DNA of 64,000 nucleotides from Halomicrococcus gelatinilyticus (GCA_024227995.1 CP100465.1:1736001-1800000); one strand, 5' to 3'; shown: positions 1 through 9,427, counted from the first letter of the stretch. A program made the numbers and translations. Notes: generated by a model from the sequence alone, not told the origin.

Positions 1-17
1 GAACAAGGAGACAACGA

Positions 18-1784
18 ATGAGCCAAGCAACAGAATCTGACGTCGTTCGAGAGGACGGCGTGATCGAGAGCGTGAGCGGTCCCGTGGTTACCGCAACGGA
101 CCTCGACGCCCGGATGAACGACGTCGTCTACGTCGGCGACGAAGGGCTGATGGGCGAGGTCATCGAGATCGAAGGCAACATCACGACCATCCAGGTCTAC
201 GAGGAGACGTCCAACGTCGCACCCGGCGAACCCGTCGAGAACACGGGCGAGCCGCTGTCCGTGGACCTCGGTCCGGGCATGCTGGACTCCATCTACGACG
301 GCGTCCAGCGCCCGCTGACGGTCCTGGAGGACAAGATGGGCGCGTTCCTCGACCGCGGTGTCGACGCACCCGGTATCGACCAGGACGACACCTGGACGTT
401 CGAGCCCACCGTCTCGGAGGGCGACGAGGTGTCCGCCGGCGACATCGTCGGGACCGTTCCCGAGACCCAGAGCATCGAGCACAAGGTCATGGTCCCGCCG
501 GACTACGAGGGCGGCGAGGTCGTCGACGTCAAGAGCGGCGAGTACGCCGTGACGGAGACCATCGTCGAACTCGACAACGGCGAGGAGGTCCAGATGCAGC
601 AGGAGTGGCCGGTCCGCGAGGCGCGGCCCGCCCAGGACAAGAAGACGCCGCGGACGCCGCTGGTGACGGGCCAGCGCATCCAGGACGGCCTGTTCCCGCT
701 CGCGAAGGGTGGGACGGCGGCGATTCCGGGGCCGTTCGGCTCCGGCAAGACCGTCACCCAGCAGCAGCTCGCCAAGTGGGCCGACGCCGACATCGTCGTC
801 TACATCGGCTGCGGCGAGCGCGGCAACGAGATGACGGAGGTCATCGACGACTTCCCGGAGCTGGAGGACCCCCAGACCGGGAAGCCGCTGATGTCCCGGA
901 CCTGCCTCATCGCGAACACGTCGAACATGCCCGTGGCCGCGCGCGAATCCTGCGTGTACACCGGCATCACCATCGCGGAGTTCTACCGCGACATGGGGTA
1001 CGACGTCGCGCTGATGGCCGACTCCACCTCGCGGTGGGCGGAGGCCATGCGCGAGATCTCCTCGCGGCTGGAGGAGATGCCCGGCGAGGAGGGCTACCCC
1101 GCGTACCTGGCCGCGCGCCTCTCGGAGTTCTACGAGCGTGCCGGCTACTTCGACAACATCAACGACACCGAAGGCTCGGTCACCGTCGTGGGCGCGGTCA
1201 GCCCGCCGGGCGGTGACTTCTCCGAGCCGGTCACCCAGAACACGCTGCGCATCGTGAAGACGTTCTGGGCGCTGGACGCCGACCTCGCGGAACGGCGTCA
1301 CTTCCCGGCCATCAACTGGAACGAGTCCTACTCGCTGTACAAGGACCAGCTCGACCCGTGGTTCCAGGAGAACGTCGCCGAGGACTGGCCGGAGACGCGC
1401 CAGTGGGCGGTCGACATCCTCGACGAGGAGGACGAACTCCAGGAGATCGTCCAGCTCGTCGGCAAGGACGCGCTGCCCGAGGACCAGCAGCTCACGCTCG
1501 AGGTCGCCCGCTACATCCGCGAGGCGTTCCTCCAGCAGAACGCGCTGCACGACGTGGACACCAACTGTCCGCCGGAGAAGTCCTACACCATCCTCAAGGC
1601 CATCCAGACGTACAACGACGAGGCGTTCGAGGCGCTCGACGCGGGCGTCCCGGTGGACGAGATCACCGACATCGACGCCGCACCGCGGCTGAACCGCATC
1701 GCGACGACCCCCGACGACGAGGTCGACGAGTTCGTCGCGGACCTGGAGTCCGACATGAAAGAGCAGCTCAGGGAGAAGTACTAA
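18..1784 (+). CDS. atpA: A-type ATP synthase catalytic subunit A
   Basis: 588 aa, full length for the family. This is the nucleotide-hydrolysing and ATP-forming subunit of the archaeal A1 head, facing the cytoplasm. The N-terminal beta-barrel covers about residues 12-80, followed by the family's non-homologous insert (about 115-195). The Walker A motif GPFGSGKT is at residues 238-245, and the catalytic region includes GCGERGNEM and DSTSRWAEA. An AAGGAG ribosome site sits just before the ATG. The stop codon is one base before atpB, so the two are cotranscribed. Other subunits expected upstream (H, I, K, E, C, F) lie outside the window. Confidence 0.98.
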   Translation: MSQATESDVVREDGVIESVSGPVVTATDLDARMNDVVYVGDEGLMGEVIEIEGNITTIQVYEETSNVAPGEPVENTGEPLSVDLGPGMLDSIYDGVQRPLTVLEDKMGAFLDRGVDAPGIDQDDTWTFEPTVSEGDEVSAGDIVGTVPETQSIEHKVMVPPDYEGGEVVDVKSGEYAVTETIVELDNGEEVQMQQEWPVREARPAQDKKTPRTPLVTGQRIQDGLFPLAKGGTAAIPGPFGSGKTVTQQQLAKWADADIVVYIGCGERGNEMTEVIDDFPELEDPQTGKPLMSRTCLIANTSNMPVAARESCVYTGITIAEFYRDMGYDVALMADSTSRWAEAMREISSRLEEMPGEEGYPAYLAARLSEFYERAGYFDNINDTEGSVTVVGAVSPPGGDFSEPVTQNTLRIVKTFWALDADLAERRHFPAINWNESYSLYKDQLDPWFQENVAEDWPETRQWAVDILDEEDELQEIVQLVGKDALPEDQQLTLEVARYIREAFLQQNALHDVDTNCPPEKSYTILKAIQTYNDEAFEALDAGVPVDEITDIDAAPRLNRIATTPDDEVDEFVADLESDMKEQLREKY

Positions 1785-1785
1785 C

Positions 1786-3204
1786 ATGAAAGAGTACCAG
1801 ACCATCACCGAGATCAGCGGTCCGCTGGTGTTCGCCGAGGTCGACGAGCCCATCGGGTACGACGAGATCGTCGAGATCGAGACGCCGGCCGGCGAGACAC
1901 TGCGCGGCCAGGTGCTCGAATCGAGCGACGGTCTCGTCTCCATCCAGGTGTTCGAGGGCACCGAGGGCATCGACCGCGAGTCCTCGGTCCGTTTCCTCGG
2001 CGAGACCATGAAGATGCCCGTCACGGAGGACCTGCTCGGACGCGTCCTCGACGGGTCTGGCCAGCCCATCGACGGCGGCCCCGACATCGTCCCCGACCGG
2101 CGCGACGACATCGTCGGCGCGGCGATCAACCCGACGGCCCGCGAGTACCCCGAGGAGTTCATCCAGACCGGCGTCTCCGCCATCGACGGCATGAACACGC
2201 TGGTCCGCGGCCAGAAGCTCCCCATCTTCTCCGGGTCCGGCCTGCCGCACAACGAACTCTCGCTCCAGATCGCCCGCCAGGCGACCGTTCCGGAAGAGGA
2301 GGACGCCGGCGACGACGACGAGGGGACGGAGTTCGCAGTGGTCTTCGGCGCCATGGGCATCACCGCGGAGGAGGCCAACGAGTTCATGGAGGACTTCGAG
2401 CGCACCGGCGCGCTGGAGCGCTCCGTGGTCTTCATGAACCTCGCCGACGACCCCGCAGTCGAGCGGACGGTCACGCCCCGCCTCGCGCTCACCACGGCGG
2501 AGTACCTCGCGTTCGACAAGGGCTACCACGTGCTGGTCATCCTGACGGACATGACCAACTACTGTGAGGCCCTGCGCGAGATCGGTGCGGCCCGCGAAGA
2601 GGTGCCGGGTCGCCGTGGCTACCCCGGGTACATGTACACCGACCTGGCGCAGCTGTACGAGCGCGCCGGTCGTATCGAGGGTCGCGAGGGCTCTGTCACC
2701 CAGATCCCCATCCTCACGATGCCGGGCGACGACGACACCCACCCCATCCCGGACCTGACGGGATACATCACCGAGGGGCAGATCTACATCGACCGCGACC
2801 TCAACTCGCAGGGCGTCGTCCCGCCGATCAACGTGCTGCCGAGCCTCTCGCGGCTGATGGACGACGGTATCGGCGAGGGCCTCACCCGCGAGGACCACGG
2901 CGACGTCTCCGACCAGATGTACGCCGCGTACGCGGAGGGTGAGGACCTGCGCGACCTCGTGAACATCGTCGGTCGCGAGGCGCTCTCCGAGCGTGACAAC
3001 AAGTACCTCGACTTCGCCGACCGGTTCGAGGAGGAGTTCGTCGACCAGGGCTTCGACACGAACCGCTCCATCGACGAGACCCTCGACATCGGCTGGGACC
3101 TCCTCGGCATGCTGCCCAAGGAGGAGCTCAACCGCATCGACGAGGAGCTCATCGAGGAGCACTACCCCGAAGGCGAGGAAGCCGAGGAAGTCGCCGCCGA
3201 CTGA
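1786..3204 (+). CDS. atpB: A-type ATP synthase regulatory subunit B
   Basis: 472 aa, the non-catalytic partner of subunit A in the A3B3 hexamer. It carries the alpha/beta ATPase fold, but where A has a Walker A loop this protein reads [12 protein letters not shown], which is typical of B subunits. The ATG follows the atpA stop directly. The acidic insert near residues 167-182 and the acidic C-terminus fit salt-in adaptation. The 3' end is followed by a T-rich stretch and a small hairpin, so transcription may stop before the next gene. Confidence 0.98.
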   Translation: MKEYQTITEISGPLVFAEVDEPIGYDEIVEIETPAGETLRGQVLESSDGLVSIQVFEGTEGIDRESSVRFLGETMKMPVTEDLLGRVLDGSGQPIDGGPDIVPDRRDDIVGAAINPTAREYPEEFIQTGVSAIDGMNTLVRGQKLPIFSGSGLPHNELSLQIARQATVPEEEDAGDDDEGTEFAVVFGAMGITAEEANEFMEDFERTGALERSVVFMNLADDPAVERTVTPRLALTTAEYLAFDKGYHVLVILTDMTNYCEALREIGAAREEVPGRRGYPGYMYTDLAQLYERAGRIEGREGSVTQIPILTMPGDDDTHPIPDLTGYITEGQIYIDRDLNSQGVVPPINVLPSLSRLMDDGIGEGLTREDHGDVSDQMYAAYAEGEDLRDLVNIVGREALSERDNKYLDFADRFEEEFVDQGFDTNRSIDETLDIGWDLLGMLPKEELNRIDEELIEEHYPEGEEAEEVAAD

Positions 3205-3278
3205 CGCCACGGCTCCGTTCTCTCTCGTCTTTCTTCCACCGTCGCGAGCGGCGTAGCCGCGCTCTCCGATGGCGAGCG

Positions 3279-3295
3279 GCAGTCTGCGAGACTGC
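3279..3295 (+). terminator. Small hairpin downstream of atpB
   Basis: A perfect 7-bp inverted repeat (GCAGTCT / AGACTGC) with a 3-base loop lies 75 bases after the atpB stop, followed by CTCTTTC. It could help end the atpAB transcript, but haloarchaeal terminators are mainly T-runs, so the function is uncertain. Confidence 0.3.
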
Positions 3296-3349
3296 AGTGG
3301 CTCTTTCACCCTCCGGAGTACTTTTCATACAGTCGAACCAGTTGCGAAT

Positions 3350-3868
3350 ATGGAACGTCGCAGGTCCTTGTCGCTCGTGCTCGTCGCCTGCGTGCTGCTC
3401 GCGGGCTGTACGGCGACCAGTCCGTCGACGGCTCCGACGGAGACGACCAGTGTCACGTCTGCGACGCCCACCGAAACGACGTCGACCTGTCCGCCGGACG
3501 AGGACCTCGCCCGCAGACCGCTCCCGGACGCCCCCGAGAACGTCACCCGGGAGAGCGTCCGGTCGTTCGCCGCGGCATACGAGGAGGCGTCGGTCTGGAA
3601 CCGCGAGCGAGCGGACTCGACGCTCTCGCTCGGCGTACACGTGTCCGAGGCGACCGTCGTGAACCGGACCGGGACGGGCTACGTCGTCCACCTCGAAGGC
3701 GGGTTCTCCTTCGAGGAGTGCCTCGACGGAAGTGGCGTCGCCGGCGAGGGCATCGTCCGGACGAACTACTTCGTCAACGAGACCACCGTCGTCCGACTCG
3801 AAAGCCCGGACAGTCGAGCCGCCGACCCGCGAAACGGCGGGACGGTCGTCGAGCGATTGGTGTCCTGA
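3350..3868 (+). CDS. Small secreted lipoprotein, unknown function
   Basis: 172 aa. The chosen ATG gives a short signal peptide (MERRRSLSLVLVACVLL) ending in a lipobox, LLAGC, with Cys near residue 20. The mature part is expected to be lipid-anchored outside the cell. After a Thr/Ser-rich linker it holds a compact domain of about 120 residues rich in beta-strand pattern, with no motif I recognise. A longer reading frame upstream lacks a signal peptide and runs through the atpB terminator region, so I reject it. It sits alone between atpB and a convergent nucleotidase gene. Confidence 0.75.
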   Translation: MERRRSLSLVLVACVLLAGCTATSPSTAPTETTSVTSATPTETTSTCPPDEDLARRPLPDAPENVTRESVRSFAAAYEEASVWNRERADSTLSLGVHVSEATVVNRTGTGYVVHLEGGFSFEECLDGSGVAGEGIVRTNYFVNETTVVRLESPDSRAADPRNGGTVVERLVS

Positions 3869-3936
3869 CGACTCTTCGACGGCCGGCGTTCGGTGACTGG
3901 TCCCCCTGAGCGACGGCGACGCCACCCGTCACTCGC

Positions 3937-5250
3937 TCACCGCGACCGGAGACGTCCCTCGCGGGCCACGTCCAGGCCGCCGTCGCGTGCGTGCGCGAGC
4001 AGCGCCTCGTGCTGGGGACCGTGGCTCGCCACGACGCGGTCGCGGGCGAACGCCGACAGCACGTCCGCGTGAGAGAGGTAGCTCATGGCGGCGACGTCGT
4101 ACTCGCGGTCCGACTCCAGTCGCTCGCCGCCGACGAAGACCGTCTCGTCCCGTACCGTCGCCCCGCCCGAGACGAGGCGGCCGTGCGTGTCGTCGACCGC
4201 GGTCCGTCCCGCGAGCAGCGCCTCGCGGAGGTCGCGACCCGGAACCCGGAGTTCGACGAGGTCGGAGCCGAACGGGGCGACGCCGATCACGTCGGCGGTG
4301 GTGACCTGTCCCTCGAGTCGCCGGCGGACCGACGCCTCGAACGCGAGCCCGACGTCTGCGCCCGCGACCTCGCGGTAGGCGTCGGTGACGAACCCGGCGA
4401 CCGACGGGCGGTCGAGTGGCTCGCCGAGACGTGCCACCACCTCGTCGAGACCGAGTCGGTCCCGTCGGGCTCGATAGGCGTCGGCGACCGACTCGTCGAC
4501 CGGTGCGCCCGCGACGTCGAGGTCCTCGACGGTCGGCTCTCCACCGAGTTCGACCTCCACGAGGTGCGCGCCGGCGGGCCGACGGACGAGGAGCGTCCCG
4601 TCGACTCGTTCGGTGACGCGCTCGTGGTCGTGGCCGCCGAGGATCACGTCCGCGTCCACGTTCCGGGCGACTTCGGCGTCCGTCGCGCCCGCGTGCGAGC
4701 AGATCACGACGTACTCGGCGCCTCGCTCACGGCAGGCGGCGGCCGCCTCGCGCGCGGCCGCGACCGGGTCTTCGAACGCGCAGTCGACCGCGTACGACAA
4801 CGACGCCGTGTCCGGATGCGCGAGTCCGACGACGCCGACGCGGCGGCCGTCGACCTCGAACACCTCGCTCTCGGCGACGTCGCCGGGGAAGTCCTCGACG
4901 TTGGCGCAGAGCCACCGCGGGGGCGTCGACGCGGCGAAGTCCGCCAGCCAGTCCGGGCCGTGGTCGAGGTCGTGGTTGCCGAACGTGTCCGCGTCCGGCC
5001 GGACGGCCTCGAAGAACTCGCGGGCGACGCCCCGGCCGTCGTCCGAGCAGAACGAGAGCGAACAGAGGGCGGTCGTGTCCCCCGACCCCAGCACGAGGGC
5101 GTCGTCGCCGCGGCGGTCGTCGATGCAGCCGGCGAGGCGGCCGACGCGTTCGGGGTGGTCGTAGACGCTCTCGAGGTCCGCGTAGTGGAGGAGGCGGACT
5201 GGCTGACCTGATTCCTTGCGGTCCGTCGGCTGGTCGGAGTCGTCGGACAT
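3937..5250 (-). CDS. 5'-nucleotidase/2',3'-cyclic phosphodiesterase family phosphoesterase
   Basis: 437 aa. The N-terminal metallophosphoesterase domain (about 15-235) shows the metal-binding blocks GSGDT, FGNHD, VICSHAG and GGHDHE. A C-terminal 5'-nucleotidase substrate domain covers about 270-420. The first metal block reads HYADLES where the classic enzymes have D-x-H, so the usual His is replaced by Glu. There is no signal peptide, which suggests a cytoplasmic role in nucleotide or nucleotide-sugar turnover. Substrate is not predictable. The gene lies between atpB and atpD on the opposite strand and is divergent from atpD. A frame extension upstream to 6189 is an artefact of antisense reading through atpD. 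The start at 5250 gives MSDDSDQP. Confidence 0.85.
   Translation of the reverse strand: MSDDSDQPTDRKESGQPVRLLHYADLESVYDHPERVGRLAGCIDDRRGDDALVLGSGDTTALCSLSFCSDDGRGVAREFFEAVRPDADTFGNHDLDHGPDWLADFAASTPPRWLCANVEDFPGDVAESEVFEVDGRRVGVVGLAHPDTASLSYAVDCAFEDPVAAAREAAAACRERGAEYVVICSHAGATDAEVARNVDADVILGGHDHERVTERVDGTLLVRRPAGAHLVEVELGGEPTVEDLDVAGAPVDESVADAYRARRDRLGLDEVVARLGEPLDRPSVAGFVTDAYREVAGADVGLAFEASVRRRLEGQVTTADVIGVAPFGSDLVELRVPGRDLREALLAGRTAVDDTHGRLVSGGATVRDETVFVGGERLESDREYDVAAMSYLSHADVLSAFARDRVVASHGPQHEALLAHARDGGLDVAREGRLRSR
4008..4041. repeat. 34-bp exact direct repeat, copy 1
   Basis: This 34-base segment inside the nucleotidase gene (minus-strand reading DRVVASHGPQH) is identical to positions 6165-6198 downstream of atpD. 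Similarity stops abruptly on both sides. Confidence 0.9.
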
Positions 5251-5382
5251 GGTTTGGCGGTGACGCGTCCCGGGGGACGCGCCGGAGTTGTCCGCGGGTT
5301 GGTGGACGGGGGTGAAAAATCTGGCCCCGGGAGGAGTCGTCTGTAAACAGTTAACCCGCTTGAGCCACAAGACCCCGCCAAG

Positions 5383-6075
5383 ATGGCCAAGGACGTCAAG
5401 CCCACTCGGAAGAACCTGATGCAGATCGAGGACCGCATCGAGCTCTCCGAGCGCGGGCACGGGACGCTGGAGAAGAAGCGTGACGGCCTCATCATGGAGT
5501 TCATGGACATCCTCGACCAGGCCCAGGACGTCCGTTCCGGGCTCAACGAGGACTACGAGGAGGCCCAGCAGAAGATCAACATGGCGCGCGCCATGGAGGG
5601 CGACGTGGCGGTTCGCGGTGCTGCCGCCGCGCTCAAGGAGCACCCCGAGATCACCACCGAGTCGAAGAACATCATGGGCGTCGTCGTGCCCCAGATCGAG
5701 TCCTCGAAGGTGAAGAAGTCGCTCGACCAGCGCGGGTACGGCGTGCTCGGCACGAGCGCCCGCATCGACGAGGCGGCCGAGGCCTACGAGGAGCTCCTGG
5801 AGAGCATCATCCTCGCCGCCGAGGTGGAGACGGCGATGAAGAAGATGCTCACCGAGATCGAGACGACCAAGCGCCGCGTCAACGCCCTGGAGTTCAAGCT
5901 CCTCCCCGAGCTGAACGAGGCCCAGGACTACATCGAGCAGAAACTCGAGGAGCAGGAGCGCGAGGAGATCTTCCGCCTGAAGAAGATCAAGAGCAAGAAG
6001 GAAGAAGAGGAGAAGGAGGAGCGCCAGGCCGAGGAGGCCGAACCCGTCGAGGGCGAAGTCGTCGCGACGAGCTAG
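5383..6075 (+). CDS. atpD: A-type ATP synthase central stalk subunit D
   Basis: 230 aa. Subunit D is the rotor shaft of the A1 head, two long antiparallel helices that insert into the A3B3 hexamer. The sequence is almost all coiled-coil pattern (about 5-80 and 115-205) with the conserved start [12 protein letters not shown] and a charged, K/E-rich tail. A TATA-like stretch around 5341-5354 lies about 30-40 bases before the ATG, so it probably has its own promoter, shared back to back with the nucleotidase gene. It is separated from atpAB by a lipoprotein gene and the nucleotidase gene. Confidence 0.96.
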   Translation: MAKDVKPTRKNLMQIEDRIELSERGHGTLEKKRDGLIMEFMDILDQAQDVRSGLNEDYEEAQQKINMARAMEGDVAVRGAAAALKEHPEITTESKNIMGVVVPQIESSKVKKSLDQRGYGVLGTSARIDEAAEAYEELLESIILAAEVETAMKKMLTEIETTKRRVNALEFKLLPELNEAQDYIEQKLEEQEREEIFRLKKIKSKKEEEEKEERQAEEAEPVEGEVVATS

Positions 6076-6164
6076 CGCGTCGACCGCTTCCCCTCTTCTC
6101 GCTGTTCTCGCTTCTTCCGGTACCTTCCGTCCCGTAGCCACCGCGTCGGCTCCGCGGTCGTCCC

Positions 6165-6198
6165 CGTGCTGGGGACCGTGGCTCGCCACGACGCGGTC
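6165..6198. repeat. 34-bp exact direct repeat, copy 2
   Basis: Second copy of the 34-base segment at 4008-4041, here non-coding, between atpD and the GNAT gene. It is in the same orientation as copy 1 and so looks like a stray fragment of the nucleotidase gene. Confidence 0.9.
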
Positions 6199-6265
6199 CT
6201 CGTCCGGCGGGAGGAGAACCGCCGTTCTCCGAAGCTACTTGGGTCCGCGCCCGGACGGTGGGCGC

Positions 6266-6696
6266 ATGGTGACGCCCTGACCGCTCGACGGCGGCGACGC
6301 CCCCGAACTCCGGTCGTCTACGCCGACCACCCACCGTGGGCAGACCGGACCGGGGCCGAGGTCCGCGAACTCCTCGCGAACACGGACGAGGCCGTCGGCC
6401 TCCGCGAGGCGGCCGGCGCGCTCGTCGCCGCGGCCCGCGTCCTGACCGACTACCGCGAGTACGGGATGGTGTACGACGTCGTCGTGGCCGACGACCGTCG
6501 CGGCGAGGGCCTCGGCGTGCGACTGATGGAAGCGGTCGCGTCCCACTCCGCGCTCGACGACGTCCACCTGGCGCTGCACTGCCGCGAGGACCTCGTCCCC
6601 TTCTACGAGCGCTGCGGGTTCACGCCCCACGACCGCGACGTCGAACTCCCGAACGGCGAGACGATGACCTATCGCATCGTGGCGCGCGAGGACTGA
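6266..6696 (+). CDS. GNAT family N-acetyltransferase, apparent frameshift after codon 4
   Basis: About 143 aa once repaired. The GNAT fold is clear: acetyl-CoA loop DDRRGEGLGVRLME, then FYERCGF near the C-terminus, and a conserved N-terminal block VVYADHPPW. A promoter-like CTACTT at 6235-6240 sits about 28 bases before ATG 6266, but that frame stops at codon 5 (MVTP-stop). One extra C in the CCC run at 6275-6277 would join it in frame to [21 protein letters not shown]. The alternative is a GTG start at 6166 inside the 34-bp repeat, giving an N-terminus that looks non-coding. It is either a real disrupted gene or a sequencing indel. Confidence 0.7.
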
Positions 6697-6702
6697 CCGT
6701 TC

Positions 6703-7002
6703 TCAGGCGCGCAGCAGGAGCAGCGCGCCGACGCCGGCGACCAGCGACAGCAGCACGCTGTCGGTGCGCCAGGCGACGAGGACGACGAGCGCGCCGGCCG
6801 CCCAGGTCGGCGGCCCCGCGCTCGCGAGTTCGGGGAGGACGACCGCCACCACGAGCGCGCCGGGCAGGGCTTCGAGGCCGGCCTCGGTCCGTTCGGACAC
6901 CTCGACGCGGCCCAGCAGCCAGAGGCCGCCCGCCTTCGTGACGTAGGTCGCGACGCTCATCCCGAGCACGACCGCGACGACGCGCGGGTCGAGGTCAACC
7001 AT
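6703..7002 (-). CDS. azlD: AzlD-type branched-chain amino acid export subunit
   Basis: 99 aa with three to four hydrophobic helices (VVAVVLGMSVATYVTKA, LEALPGALVVAVVLPEL, WAAGALVVLVAWR, LLSLVAGVGALLLL). This is the size and pattern of AzlD, the small partner of AzlC in exporters of branched-chain amino acids and their analogues. Its ATG overlaps the azlC stop by 8 bases, indicating translational coupling. Confidence 0.88.
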   Translation of the reverse strand: MVDLDPRVVAVVLGMSVATYVTKAGGLWLLGRVEVSERTEAGLEALPGALVVAVVLPELASAGPPTWAAGALVVLVAWRTDSVLLSLVAGVGALLLLRA

Positions 7003-7852
7003 CGTAGCGGGCCACCTCCACGAGGCTGCCGGCCAGACCGCCGAGCAGGATGTACCACTTCCCGGGGAGCATCCCCGCGGCGAGAAGGGCGACGCCGCCG
7101 GCCGCCGTCCACGGCAGCAGGTCGGACCGGCCGTCCCAGAGGTCGACAGCGAGCGTGAGGAAGATGGCCGCGAGCACGAAGTCCAGGCCGTACCGCGCCG
7201 GGTCACCGACGACGCCGCCGGCCGTCGCCCCGACGACGGTCGCGGCGACCCAGAAGCTCCAGATGGCGACGCCGCTCCCCAGCAGGAACGCGCCCTGGCG
7301 GCTTCCCGCCTCCAGTTCGCGCATCGTCAGCGCCCAGTTCTCGTCGGCGGTGAAGAAGACGCTCCCGTACGCGCGCACGGGCGAAAGGTGCCGGAACCAC
7401 GGGCGCAGGCTCGCGCCCATCAGCAGGTACCGGAGGTTGACGACGGTCGTCGTGACGAGCAGGGTCGCCGCGGGGATGGGCCACCGCCACAGCTCCACGG
7501 CGACGAGCTGGGCGGCGCCCGCGAGGACGGTCGCGCTCATCAGCGCCGCCTCGGCGACGCTCAGCCCCGCCTGTCGCGCGATGACGCCGAAGACGACGCC
7601 GTAGCCGGCGACGCCCAGCGCGACGGGCACGCACTCGCGGTAGCCGTCGCGGAACCCCGTCCACGAGAACGTCACCGCGCGGTCCGGGCTGGGCCCCCGC
7701 TCGCGCTCCGTCCCGGTACTGGACTCGCGCGCACTGCCGTCTGTCTCCGCGCTCACCGCGCTCCCTCCGTCGCGGCTCGCTTCGCTACTCGCCCGTTCCA
7801 GGGAGTCGGTCGTCGGTCGACGCGTCGCTCCGGTCGCGGTTCGACAGGCCAC
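6995..7852 (-). CDS. azlC: AzlC-type branched-chain amino acid export subunit
   Basis: 285 aa as drawn, with the AzlC core (about 65-280) built from hydrophobic helices and the family signature NLRYLLMGASL. The first 60 residues are Ser/Glu/Arg-rich and not typical. Starting at GTG 7675 would give 226 aa (start before TFSWTGF), closer to the usual length, so the true start is open. It forms an operon with azlD and lies 79 bases downstream of a winged-helix regulator and ilvE on the same strand. Export of leucine-type amino acids is the family role; substrate here is inferred. Confidence 0.88.
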   Translation of the reverse strand: MACRTATGATRRPTTDSLERASSEASRDGGSAVSAETDGSARESSTGTERERGPSPDRAVTFSWTGFRDGYRECVPVALGVAGYGVVFGVIARQAGLSVAEAALMSATVLAGAAQLVAVELWRWPIPAATLLVTTTVVNLRYLLMGASLRPWFRHLSPVRAYGSVFFTADENWALTMRELEAGSRQGAFLLGSGVAIWSFWVAATVVGATAGGVVGDPARYGLDFVLAAIFLTLAVDLWDGRSDLLPWTAAGGVALLAAGMLPGKWYILLGGLAGSLVEVARYDG

Positions 7853-7931
7853 ATCCGTCGTCGACCACTACCCCGCTCCAGCGGCCTAAGTGCTCGGAGA
7901 AGAGGCGTTCTCCTTCGGGGGCTCCGGGGTG

Positions 7932-8267
7932 TTACTCCTCGTGCGCGACCGCCGCGTCGACGGTCTCGACGAGCGTCGCCCCGCGGTCGCTGAGCGCGTA
8001 CGCGCCGTCCTGCCGGACGAGGAGGCCGTCGTCGTCCAGTCGCCGGAGGTGGTAGTTGAGCTTGCCGTTGTCGTCGACGGGCGAGGCCGCCCTGAGGTCG
8101 GTGTACGAGAGCGGCTCTGCGCTGTCGGCGAGCGCGGTGAGGATGCCGAGCCGGTTCTCGTCGGAAAGTGCCTCGAACGTGGTCGACGCCCGGGCGAGGT
8201 CCGCCGGCTCGGGGGTCGTGGCTCCGTCCTGCTCCTCGTGGGGCCACAGCCAGTGGGGGATCGCCAT
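7932..8267 (-). CDS. ArsR-like winged-helix transcriptional regulator
   Basis: 111 aa. A winged-helix DNA-binding domain covers about residues 26-95, with the pattern FEALSDENRLGILTAL, then SYTDLRAAS, a recognition helix region NGKLNYHLRRL and a beta wing LVRQDGAYALS. There are no Cys residues for metal sensing. It lies 47 bases downstream of ilvE and 79 bases upstream of azlC, all on minus. A TATA-like TTTTTGTTG around 8294-8302 is about 28 bases before the ATG. Control of ilvE or azlCD is plausible from position only. Confidence 0.85.
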   Translation of the reverse strand: MAIPHWLWPHEEQDGATTPEPADLARASTTFEALSDENRLGILTALADSAEPLSYTDLRAASPVDDNGKLNYHLRRLDDDGLLVRQDGAYALSDRGATLVETVDAAVAHEE

Positions 8268-8314
8268 CGCTCGTCGGTACGGACGGTTTCAACAAAAAGA
8301 ACGGTGGTCGGTCG

Positions 8315-9244
8315 CTAGACGTAGGTGAACCACTCGTCGTGGTCGTCGATGCGCCGGTGGACGAGGTCGAAGAACCGCGACTGGATCTCCTCGGTGATGG
8401 GACCGCGACCGCCGTTGCCGATCTCGACGTTGTCGACCTTCCGGATGGGGGTGACCTCCGCGGCGCTGCCGGTGAAGAACAGCTCGTCGGCGGTGTTGAG
8501 CTCGCCGCGGCTGATGCTCACGTTGTCGTGGACGGTGTAGCCCATCTCCTCGGCGAGCGTGATGACGCTCTGGCGGGTGATGCCGTCGAGGATGCTCTCG
8601 GAGAGCCCGGGCGTGTAGAGTTCGCCGTCGCGGACGAGGAAGAGGTTCTCGCCGGGCCCCTCGGCGACGTTGCCCTCCTTGTTCAGGACGAGCGCCTCGG
8701 CGTAGCCGTTGCGGCGGGCCTCCTCGCCGGCGAGCATGCTGTTGACGTACAGGCCCGTCGTCTTCGCGTTGGTCGGTATCTGGCTGGAGGCGTGCTTGCG
8801 CCACGAGGAGACCATCACCTCGACGCCGTTCTCCAGCGCCTCCTCGCCCAGGTACGCGCCCCACGGCCACGCGGCGATGGTGACGTCGGTCGGACACCCC
8901 TCGGGGTTGACGCCGAGGCTGTCGTAGCCGAAGTAGGCGATGGGACGGACGTAGCAGGACGCCAGGTCCTCGCGGTCGATGAGTTCCAGCGTCGCCTCCG
9001 TCAGCTCCTCCGGCTCGTACTCGATGTCCATGTCGTACGGCTTGCAGGAGTCGTAGAAGCGCTCCAGGTGTTCCTCCCAGCGGAAGATGGCCGGGCCCTT
9101 CTCGGTGTCGTAACAGCGCACCCCTTCGAACACGCCTGTCCCGTAGTGTAGGCCGTGGGTGAGGACGTGGATCTGTGCGTCGTCCCAGTCGACGAACTCG
9201 CCGTCCATCCAGATCGTATCCACGTCCATCTCGTCGAAGCTCAT
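8315..9244 (-). CDS. ilvE: Branched-chain amino acid aminotransferase
   Basis: 309 aa, the full length of class IV PLP aminotransferases. It interconverts leucine, isoleucine and valine with their 2-oxoacids. Motifs seen: HGLHYGTGVFEGVR near the N-terminus, the PLP lysine in NAKTTGLYVNS, and the substrate-side block EGPGENLFLV. A two-copy repeat just upstream of its TATA-like region may be a regulatory site. Its neighbours azlCD and the liv transporter also concern branched-chain amino acids. Confidence 0.96.
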   Translation of the reverse strand: MSFDEMDVDTIWMDGEFVDWDDAQIHVLTHGLHYGTGVFEGVRCYDTEKGPAIFRWEEHLERFYDSCKPYDMDIEYEPEELTEATLELIDREDLASCYVRPIAYFGYDSLGVNPEGCPTDVTIAAWPWGAYLGEEALENGVEVMVSSWRKHASSQIPTNAKTTGLYVNSMLAGEEARRNGYAEALVLNKEGNVAEGPGENLFLVRDGELYTPGLSESILDGITRQSVITLAEEMGYTVHDNVSISRGELNTADELFFTGSAAEVTPIRKVDNVEIGNGGRGPITEEIQSRFFDLVHRRIDDHDEWFTYV

Positions 9245-9280
9245 ACGTCAGTCCCATCGAAGGCCAGGGTTATCAGCTTT

Positions 9281-9303
9281 GACGATTGTCCCTGGACGAT
9301 TGT
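9281..9303. promoter_or_regulatory. Two direct repeats upstream of ilvE
   Basis: GACGATTGT occurs at 9281-9289 and again at 9295-9303, period 14. This is 37-59 bases before the ilvE start and just outside the TATA-like GATAAC at about 9269-9275 (minus strand), a position typical of activator or repressor sites. The binding protein is unknown. Confidence 0.35.
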
Positions 9304-9427
9304 GGACGAGGACGGGGGGAGACCTGCCGTTCCGCCGACGGGAGTCGCCGAACGGGCACTCGCACGAGACACGTCCTTCTGCCCCGTGGTTTCGGAGTTT
9401 CCACGCCTGGCGTTCGCGACAACGCTC

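Noticed and set aside
5251-6189. An N-terminal extension of the nucleotidase through the atpD region
   Set aside because: The extra 300 codons are antisense to atpD and low-complexity Leu/Asp/Glu; the conserved domain starts right after ATG 5250.
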